Shown: positions 14,755 to 21,973 of the stretch, one piece after another | Position numbering within the stretch: the stretch's first letter is position 1 | Layout of the letters: the number at the start of each line of letters is the position of its first letter | Assembly (NCBI RefSeq): GCF_003612125.1 | Contig: NZ_RAWI01000059.1 | Span: 1-32,840 of the forward strand | Source: Corallococcus praedator | GTDB taxonomy: Bacteria; Myxococcota; Myxococcia; Myxococcales; Myxococcaceae | DNA: 32,840 nucleotides | Reading direction: 5' to 3' | Made by a program: the position numbers and the translations under genes | Notes under the pieces: generated by a model | Seen by the model: only the letters and a program-made list of their open reading frames with translations | Database searches by the model: none | What the model was told of the DNA's origin: nothing

Positions 14755-17700
14755 CTACACGTACCCTACTTTACGAGCCTTCGGCGCGCCCGCGGCAGGC
14801 ACCGGCGTCGGAGTGGCGGCGGGCGCCTTGCTTCCGGCTCGGGGCAGCGGGTCATCCTCGGGCGCGGTCACGGCCGACAGGCGCGTCACCTGCGACCCCA
14901 CGTCGCGGTACTTCGCGTCCATGGCGGCCACGCGCTGGAAGTGGAAGAGCGCCTTGCCCGGCTCGTTGAGCGCGTCGTAGGCGCTCGCCAGCTCGAAGCC
15001 CAGGGCCTTGGCGACCTCCCCCACCGCGAGCACGTTGCCCAGGCCTTCCTTGAACACCTGGACGGACTCGTCCGGGCGGCCGCGCAGCGTGTGGAGCATG
15101 CCAATCATCGTCAGGCAGTCCAGCTCGCGCTTCGTGCCCGCGCTGCCCTGGCGCGCCACCTCGAACTCGTGGACGGCGTCGTCCAGCAGGCCCATTTCCT
15201 TGTAGGCGATGCCCAGGTCGTAGTGCGTGTCCACGTCCTCGGGCTTCACCACCTTCGCCAGGCCCTTCTTGAACTCGGCGAAGACCTCGTCCACCGAGTA
15301 CTGGAAGTCCTCGTCCGCCGGGGGCACCGCCGCCAGGGACTCGCCGCCCAGGTCGTCCAGCTCGCCGGCCAGCTGCGCCGCCAGGTCGAACGCGTCGCCG
15401 CCGGACTCCTCGCCGAGCGACGCCTCCGTCACCGGCTGCACGGACGGCACCGACAGGGGCTCCGCCGGAGCGTCGTCCTCGGGGGCCGCGCCACCACCGG
15501 CCTCCGCCTCCTCCAGCCGCGCCATCAGCTCCCCGGCGCGCACGTGGCCCGGGAAGGCGATGGCGATGGTCTCCAAAATCTCCCGCGCCTCTTCGAGCAG
15601 CCCCTGGTCCAGGAAGAACGACGCCTCGTCGCACTCCTCGGCGGCGGGCTCCTCCTCCGGCTCCGCTTCGGGCTCGGGCTCCGGCGTATCCGCCAGCGCC
15701 TCGGGTTCGGCCTCCGGCTCAGGCTCGTCGTAGCCCGTCGTGTCCAGCGGCGCGAGCACGAGGTGCGCGGCGGTGGGCTCGTCGTCGTCGTCGCCCAGCT
15801 GCGAGCCCGCGTCGTAGGAGTCCGGAGCGGCGTACTCCTCCAGGCCGCCGTCCTCCAGCGAGGACGCATCCAGCGGCGCCAGCCCCACGCGCGTGGGCGC
15901 GTCGTCGTCCTCGCCCAGCGACATGCCGGGGTCGGAGAACGCCGCGTCCTCGTCGTCCAGGGTCGCGACCTGCAGCGTGTCCGGCGCGGCCTCGTTGAGC
16001 AGCGCGCGCGACGGGGACAGCACGCGCGTGGGCGGCGGCTCCTCCTCGTCGCCCAGCGACATGCCGCCCGCGTCGTCCGCGAGCACCATGGGCTCGTCGC
16101 CGCCAGAGGGGTCGTCGAACGAATCCGCCGCGTACGACAGCGCGTCGTCCGGGCCCACCAGCGGCTCGTCCTCGAAGCTGGACTGGGAGTCCCCCAGGCC
16201 CGGCTCATCCGCCAGCACCAGCGCGTCGTCGTCCGAGCCGACGACCAGGTCGTCCTGCGGGGGCAGGTCGTAGATGGCGTTTTCGGAGGAGCTGATGGGC
16301 TCCCCCATCACCGCCTCCTCGCCGCTCAACGTGGTCTCTGCGACCTCGTCGTCGACGATCTCATCCGAGTCCGTCCCGTGGCTCAGCGCCGCCAGCGCCA
16401 GCTCGTCGCCCTCGGGCTGCGCGAGCGCGTCGTCCGGCGGCTCCGCGACGAGGATCTCATCGTCGTTGGAGTCCACCAGGATGGCGTCCTCCTCCAGCGA
16501 CTCCACGCCCGGCGCGGCCACCGGCGCCACCACCCCACCCTCCGCGCGCAGCACGGACAGGAAGGCCGGCACCTCCGGGTGCGCCGGGTTCTCCTGGAGG
16601 ATGCTCGCCAGGTACGGCTGCGCGCGCTGCACGTCCGCGCGGCGCGTGCACAGGCGCAGCACGTTGAGCAGCTGCTCCGACGCCTGCGCGCCGTTATTGG
16701 CCGCCACGTAGATGTGGTACGCCTTTTCGTGCGCGTCCAGGTTCTCCGGATCCACCGCGAACACCTTGCGGAGGTGCTCGAGCGCTTTGTCGTGGAGCCC
16801 GTACTTCACGTAGACGTCGGTCTCCGTCAGCAGCTTCGCCAGCTGCTCGCGGCTCATCCCCGCGGGAGGCGGCGCCACGGCAGCCGGGGGCGGCGCGGCG
16901 GGTGCGGGACGCGAAGGCTGCGCGGCGGCCGGGGCGTTCCACTGGGGCGCGTCATCCTCCTGCGCTGAAACGGGCGCGGGCTCCGGCTCCGGATCGTCCA
17001 CGGGCCCGCGGCGCGCGAGCAGGTCCGGATCCTGCGGATCCAACAGCTCGATCTGCGTCCACACGCCCTCGGACTCGGCGGTGCGACCGCGCTCCTGGTG
17101 GATCTTCGCCAGCTCCTTGTAGACGGACACCGTCTTGGAGACCTGGCCCAGCCCCTGGAACGCCTGCGCCAGGAGCGTCAGCGTCTCCACGTCGCGGCCG
17201 TCCGCCTTGAAGCACACCTGGAGCTTGGCGAGCGCGCGCTTCTGGTCGCCGCGCTGCAGGTACGAAGCAGCCAGCTCCTTCGCCAGCGGCAGGTTGTCCG
17301 GCTCCAGCGCGGAGAGCCGCTCCGCGACGCGAAGCCAGTCGTCCGCGCGGCTGTTGCGCTTGAGGTACTCCGCGGCGCGCTTGAACTCCTGCGCCGCTTC
17401 CTTCGTCATGCTCTCGCGCGCGTACAGCTCCGCGAGCTTGATCTTCGACGCCACGTTCTCCGGGTCGAGATCCACCATCTTCTTGAGGGTGTCGAGGCTC
17501 GCCTTGGTGTCGCCGGCCTTGTCGTAGTGGTTGGCGACGATCTGGAAGTACGCCATCGCCTCCGACATCAACCCCAGCTGCTGGTGCAGCTCCGCCAGCT
17601 TGAGGTTCACCTCCAGCAGGTTCGGGTTGAGCTTGAGGACCTGCTTGTAGAGGGCGACGGCCTTGAGGAAGAAGCCGTCCGAGGAGTAGCTCTCCGCGAC

Positions 17701-17886
17701 CTTGGTGAAGAAGTGCGCCGCCTGCGCGTTGTCATTCTTCTTCTGGTACAGCTCCCCCATCTTCTGGAGGACCCGGATGTCCTTCGGGTCGACCTCCAGG
17801 ACCTTCTGGTACTCCTTGATGGCCTTGTCGTACGCGCCCTTCGCGACCAGCTTCGCGGCGGCTTCGATGATCTTGTTCTTGTCCAT
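14755..17886 (-). CDS. sgmX: TPR protein, SgmX-like activator of type IV pili
   Basis: A 1043-residue TPR protein with no signal peptide. N-terminal TPR helices fill residues 1-290; a Pro/Ala linker (290-342), a second TPR block (343-450), a long acidic linker (about 452-745) and a C-terminal TPR region (about 750-1010) follow. From the literature, M. xanthus SgmX is a TPR protein encoded close to pilQ and accBC that MglA-GTP and FrzS bring to the leading pole, where it stimulates pilus formation. The matching gene order and domain plan are the basis of the name. The acidic linker carries three copies of a motif like SLG(D/E)3-4xPTR at about residues 604, 650 and 692. The ATG at 17886 begins a clear TPR helix; its ribosome binding site is weak. 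Confidence 0.8.
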   Translation of the reverse strand: MDKNKIIEAAAKLVAKGAYDKAIKEYQKVLEVDPKDIRVLQKMGELYQKKNDNAQAAHFFTKVAESYSSDGFFLKAVALYKQVLKLNPNLLEVNLKLAELHQQLGLMSEAMAYFQIVANHYDKAGDTKASLDTLKKMVDLDPENVASKIKLAELYARESMTKEAAQEFKRAAEYLKRNSRADDWLRVAERLSALEPDNLPLAKELAASYLQRGDQKRALAKLQVCFKADGRDVETLTLLAQAFQGLGQVSKTVSVYKELAKIHQERGRTAESEGVWTQIELLDPQDPDLLARRGPVDDPEPEPAPVSAQEDDAPQWNAPAAAQPSRPAPAAPPPAAVAPPPAGMSREQLAKLLTETDVYVKYGLHDKALEHLRKVFAVDPENLDAHEKAYHIYVAANNGAQASEQLLNVLRLCTRRADVQRAQPYLASILQENPAHPEVPAFLSVLRAEGGVVAPVAAPGVESLEEDAILVDSNDDEILVAEPPDDALAQPEGDELALAALSHGTDSDEIVDDEVAETTLSGEEAVMGEPISSSENAIYDLPPQDDLVVGSDDDALVLADEPGLGDSQSSFEDEPLVGPDDALSYAADSFDDPSGGDEPMVLADDAGGMSLGDEEEPPPTRVLSPSRALLNEAAPDTLQVATLDDEDAAFSDPGMSLGEDDDAPTRVGLAPLDASSLEDGGLEEYAAPDSYDAGSQLGDDDDEPTAAHLVLAPLDTTGYDEPEPEAEPEALADTPEPEPEAEPEEEPAAEECDEASFFLDQGLLEEAREILETIAIAFPGHVRAGELMARLEEAEAGGGAAPEDDAPAEPLSVPSVQPVTEASLGEESGGDAFDLAAQLAGELDDLGGESLAAVPPADEDFQYSVDEVFAEFKKGLAKVVKPEDVDTHYDLGIAYKEMGLLDDAVHEFEVARQGSAGTKRELDCLTMIGMLHTLRGRPDESVQVFKEGLGNVLAVGEVAKALGFELASAYDALNEPGKALFHFQRVAAMDAKYRDVGSQVTRLSAVTAPEDDPLPRAGSKAPAATPTPVPAAGAPKARKVGYV

Positions 17887-17962
17887 CGAGCGAGCGCTTC
17901 CGACAGGCAGAAACCCCGAGGAACTTCGCGGGTTTCAGTCCTTCTCTGGGGGGGAGGTTCGG

Positions 17963-17992
17963 AGGCTAACGGAATCCTCCGACGCGGGTCAA
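17963..17992 (-). promoter_or_regulatory. Candidate sigma-70-type promoter for sgmX
   Basis: On the minus strand, TTGACC (17992-17987) is followed after 18 bases by TAGCCT (17968-17963), a fair match to the housekeeping consensus. It predicts a start near 17956 and a leader of about 70 bases before the sgmX ATG. It lies downstream of the accC hairpin, so sgmX and the four genes behind it could be transcribed independently of efp-accBC. Confidence 0.45.
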
Positions 17993-18024
17993 GAAACAGC
18001 CTGCCATCCCCCCGGGGCGGATCA

Positions 18025-18053
18025 CCCGCCCGGACGGTCGTCCGCCCGGCGGG
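18025..18053 (-). terminator. GC-rich hairpin after accC, candidate terminator
   Basis: CCCGCC-CGGACG (18025-18036) can pair with CGTCCG (18039-18044) and GGCGGG (18048-18053), with a 3-base bulge. It lies 26 bases after the accC stop on the minus strand. A TTTCTT run comes only about 30 bases later, so this would be an imperfect intrinsic terminator. Confidence 0.4.
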
Positions 18054-18078
18054 CTGCCCGGTGCGGACCCTGCGTGCG

Positions 18079-19464
<1,386 letters not shown>

Positions 19465-19536
19465 GTCCGTGCTCCTTGAGAGGGCCTGGGGCGCATCCGG
19501 CCCCAGTTCGGGCCGGACGCACCTTCAACAACGGGC

Positions 19537-20121
19537 TCAGGCCGGCTCGATGCGGAACAGCGCCTGGCCGAACTCCACCGGGCGACCGTTCTCCACGAGG
19601 ACCTCGGCGATCCTGCCGGAGACCTCGGATTCGATTTCGTTCATCAACTTCATCGCTTCGACAATGCAGAGCACCTGCCCCTTGCGCACCACCGACCCGG
19701 CGTCCACGAACGCGGGCTGGTCCGGCGCGGGGGTCCGGTAGAACGTCCCCACGAAGGGGCTGGTCACCAGGTGGCCCGGCTTCTCCGCCGGCTTCTCCGG
19801 GGCCACCGCCGCGGGGGACGCGGACGCTGCGGGCGCGGACGCACGGGGCGCGGGCGCGGCGTACTCCACCGGCGGCGCCACCGTCACGCCGGGACCCGAG
19901 GATCCGGTGTGGTGCACGATGGTCGTCTCCGGCGCGTGACCGCGGCGGATGTAGAGCTTCTCCGGACCCCGCGTCCACACCAGCCGGGTGACGTCCGAGG
20001 CCTCCAGGATCTCCACGATCTGCCGCAGGGCCTCCACGTCCAGGGACGTGGTGCCCGCGTCACGCCCGGACGCCGCGCTCGCGGGCGTGGCCGGCCGGGT
20101 TGCCTTGCGCTTCGTTGCCAT
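19537..20121 (-). CDS. accB: Biotin carboxyl carrier protein of acetyl-CoA carboxylase
   Basis: A 194-residue carrier protein. Its N-terminal helix domain (DVEALRQIVEILEASDVTRL) resembles AccB, a Pro/Ala-rich flexible linker runs through about 72-115, and the C-terminal biotinyl domain carries the site EAMKLMNE with biotin attached to Lys158. The residues before it (SPFVGTFYRTPAPDQPAFV) form the AccB thumb typical of the bacterial acetyl-CoA carboxylase carrier. The ATG at 20121 has GGAGG nine bases upstream. The N-terminus has about 25 extra Ala/Lys/Arg-rich residues compared with E. coli. It lies 42 bases after efp and works with AccC next door; the carboxyltransferase subunits are not in the window. 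Confidence 0.95.
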   Translation of the reverse strand: MATKRKATRPATPASAASGRDAGTTSLDVEALRQIVEILEASDVTRLVWTRGPEKLYIRRGHAPETTIVHHTGSSGPGVTVAPPVEYAAPAPRASAPAASASPAAVAPEKPAEKPGHLVTSPFVGTFYRTPAPDQPAFVDAGSVVRKGQVLCIVEAMKLMNEIESEVSGRIAEVLVENGRPVEFGQALFRIEPA

Positions 20122-20163
20122 TCCAGACCCCTCCGGGTGTCGACAGGTGAAGACGGACGGTGA

Positions 20164-20745
20164 CTAGCCCGCCGTGGACACGCGGGTGAGGTACTTGCCA
20201 CCTTCGCGCGTGTCGATCTTCAGCACGTCGCCCTCGTTGATGAACAGGGGAACGTTGACCGTGAAGCCGGTCTCCATCGTGGCGGGCTTCATCGCGCCGG
20301 ACACGGTGTCGCCGCGCACGCCCGGATCGCACTTGGTGACCTTCAGGTCCACCGAGTTCGGCAGGCCCACGGAGATGGCCTTCCCGTTGTAGTAGAGCAC
20401 CTCGACCGGGGTGTTCTCCTTCAGGAAGTTCTTCGTGTCCCCGAGCACCTTCGCCGTGATGAAGGTCTGCTCGAAGGTCTTCTTCTCCATGAAGTAGTAC
20501 TCGTCGCCCGTGGAGTAGAGGAACTCCATGTCCTTCTGCTCGATGTCGGGCAGACCCACCTTGTCACCGGACTTCATGGTGGGCTCCAGCATGCGGCCGG
20601 AGATGAGGCTGCGGATCTTGGTCCGCACGAACGCGGAGCCCTTGCCCGGCTTCACGTGCTGGAAGTACTCGATCACGAACGGCTCGCCGTCGATCTCGAT
20701 CTTCAAACCATTGCGGAACTCGGACGTATCGACAAAACCGGCCAT
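20164..20745 (-). CDS. efp: Elongation factor P
   Basis: A 193-residue EF-P, which enters the ribosomal E site to relieve stalling at polyproline stretches. All three beta-barrel domains are present. The modification-site loop HVKPGKGSAF carries the conserved lysine (Lys35), so an EpmA-type beta-lysylated form is possible; the modifying enzymes are not in the window. The ATG at 20745 is fixed by AAGGAG nine bases upstream and by the family N-terminus. An in-frame upstream extension is not coding. It is the first gene of the efp-accB-accC unit. Pro-rich proteins nearby, such as PilQ and SgmX, could be among its clients (inference). Confidence 0.95.
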   Translation of the reverse strand: MAGFVDTSEFRNGLKIEIDGEPFVIEYFQHVKPGKGSAFVRTKIRSLISGRMLEPTMKSGDKVGLPDIEQKDMEFLYSTGDEYYFMEKKTFEQTFITAKVLGDTKNFLKENTPVEVLYYNGKAISVGLPNSVDLKVTKCDPGVRGDTVSGAMKPATMETGFTVNVPLFINEGDVLKIDTREGGKYLTRVSTAG

Positions 20746-20791
20746 GGGGACCGACTCCTTCGGACAGACAAAAACGATGAAAAGTCCGGGG

Positions 20792-20819
20792 TGTCTAGCC
20801 CATGCCCTGAGTCCTGCAA
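20792..20819 (-). promoter_or_regulatory. Candidate sigma-70-type promoter for efp-accBC
   Basis: On the minus strand, TTGCAG (20819-20814) and TAGACA (20797-20792) are separated by 16 bases, about 47 bases before the efp start and just downstream of the hairpin at 20847-20874. Each box matches only three consensus positions, so this is a modest candidate. Confidence 0.3.
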
Positions 20820-20846
20820 AGGGGAAAGCAGCGGCACGGTGCGTCG

Positions 20847-20874
20847 CCGGGCAGGCAGGACGGCCCCTGCCCGG
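20847..20874 (-). terminator. Hairpin ending the pilM-to-roadblock operon
   Basis: CCGGGCAGG (20847-20855) and CCTGCCCGG (20866-20874) are exact reverse complements around a 10-base loop. The hairpin starts 11 bases after the roadblock gene stop on the minus strand and precedes efp. No strong U-run follows, which is common in very GC-rich genomes. Confidence 0.5.
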
Positions 20875-20885
20875 ACGACTGTCCG

Positions 20886-21254
20886 CTACAGCTCCGCCTT
20901 CACATTCGGCGCCGTCACGCGCAGGACGTAACGGCCCTTGCCGAAGTTCCCGTCCGCGCGCAGCGCCAGCACCAGGAAGTAGTCCGGCGTCAGCAGGCGC
21001 ATCACGGTGAGGACCTTCTCGCTGTTGACGCTCACTTCCGTGACCGTGCCCGTCTTGAGGGACTCGGCCGCGTTCTTCAGCTGCGTCAGCAGGTTGGCGT
21101 ACTCCACCCAGGTGCCCGTGACGTCCAGCTCCGCGGCCTCGTCCTTCTGGAACGTGTCCACGGAGATGCCGTCGAAGCCCATCACGCTGCACGCGAGGGC
21201 TCCGTCCACCTGGTTCACCACCGATTCAAGGTGCGTGCGAAAGGACATGGTCAT
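20886..21254 (-). CDS. Roadblock/LC7-domain protein (MglB-like fold)
   Basis: A 122-residue single-domain protein with the Roadblock/LC7 pattern: an N-terminal helix (HLESVVNQVDG), strand ALACSVMGFDGISVDTF, a long central helix (WVEYANLLTQLKNAAESLK), strands VTEVSVNSEKVLTVMRLL and PDYFLVLALRADGNFGKGRYVLRV, and a short C-terminal tail. Such proteins dimerise and often bind small Ras-like GTPases; MglB in M. xanthus is the GAP of MglA. This is not obviously MglB itself. The ATG at 21254 is used, but a second ATG at 21248 is equally plausible. It is the last gene of the pilMNOPQ operon, 27 bases after the lipoprotein gene. Fold fairly sure, partner unknown. Confidence 0.8.
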   Translation of the reverse strand: MTMSFRTHLESVVNQVDGALACSVMGFDGISVDTFQKDEAAELDVTGTWVEYANLLTQLKNAAESLKTGTVTEVSVNSEKVLTVMRLLTPDYFLVLALRADGNFGKGRYVLRVTAPNVKAEL

Positions 21255-21281
21255 CCCAGGCGGGCGGCGAGCGCCCGCGGG

Positions 21282-21941
21282 TCAGATGCAGGTGGGGTAG
21301 TTGCCGTCCTGACCACCGGAGGAACCACACGGGGCCACCGGCTCCGCGACCGTTCCCGGAGCGCAGGCGGGAATGCCCTGGTCCTGGTTGAAGGCCCGGA
21401 AGGTGTAGACGTAATCGTTCGACTCGAACGAGCCGCTGCCCGCCGCGTAGCGGCCCGTCAGCTTGATGGTGACGGTCACCTGCACCGGTTCGCCCCCGGG
21501 GGAGACCGCGTCCAGCAGGGCCTCCGCGGACTCCTGGGTCAGCAGGCTGAGCACCAGCCGGTTCTGCTCCGAGCCGGGGTTGAGGGACGCCGTGTAGTTG
21601 ATCGTCTGGTCGGGGATCCGGACGTTCGGCGTCGTCTCATACGACAGCTCCACCGTCTCCACGATGGCCGTGCCCTGCCCACCCGTGGTGGGCTCCGGAT
21701 CCAACGGGGCGCCGTTCACCTCCAGCGGGGTGTTGGTGTAGCTGGAGTTGACGAACAGCCCCAGCACATAGCTTTGACCGTAGGCCAGGTTGAGCGACCC
21801 GGCCGCACGGGAGGCCGAGTCATCATCGAGCGAGCACTCCGCGCTCGGGACCTGGCTGGAGAGGATTTGAATGACCGGCGGGCTTTCGGAGCACCCGCAC
21901 AGGCCCAGCGCCAGGGACGCCGCGACAAACAAGGGCTTCAT
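21282..21941 (-). CDS. Lipoprotein encoded downstream of pilQ
   Basis: A 219-residue lipoprotein with signal KPLFVAASLALGLCGC; the lipobox gives Cys15 or Cys17 as the lipidated residue. The mature protein begins with a Ser/Asp-rich segment, followed by beta-rich sequence (LNLAYGQSYVLGLFVNSSY, NRLVLSLLTQESAEALLD, VQVTVTIKLTGRYAAGS) and a Cys-containing tail. I recognise no domain. GGGAGA lies 11 bases before the ATG. It starts 32 bases after the pilQ stop and precedes the roadblock gene, so it is probably co-expressed with the secretin. A pilotin or secretin-associated role is possible but not shown; it lacks the TPR repeats of the known M. xanthus pilotin Tgl. Confidence 0.75.
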   Translation of the reverse strand: MKPLFVAASLALGLCGCSESPPVIQILSSQVPSAECSLDDDSASRAAGSLNLAYGQSYVLGLFVNSSYTNTPLEVNGAPLDPEPTTGGQGTAIVETVELSYETTPNVRIPDQTINYTASLNPGSEQNRLVLSLLTQESAEALLDAVSPGGEPVQVTVTIKLTGRYAAGSGSFESNDYVYTFRAFNQDQGIPACAPGTVAEPVAPCGSSGGQDGNYPTCI

Positions 21942-21973
21942 TGGAATGAGTCTCCCAATCAGGCGGCAGGCCT

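Noticed and set aside
11535..16968. Several plus-strand open frames of 800-1300 codons opposite tamB, the ATPase and sgmX
   Set aside because: Their composition is the antisense of alanine/valine-rich coding DNA, they show no domain signature, and the opposite strand carries recognisable families.
20746..21192. In-frame upstream extension of efp
   Set aside because: It overlaps the roadblock gene and the hairpin, while AAGGAG and the EF-P N-terminus fix the start at 20745.
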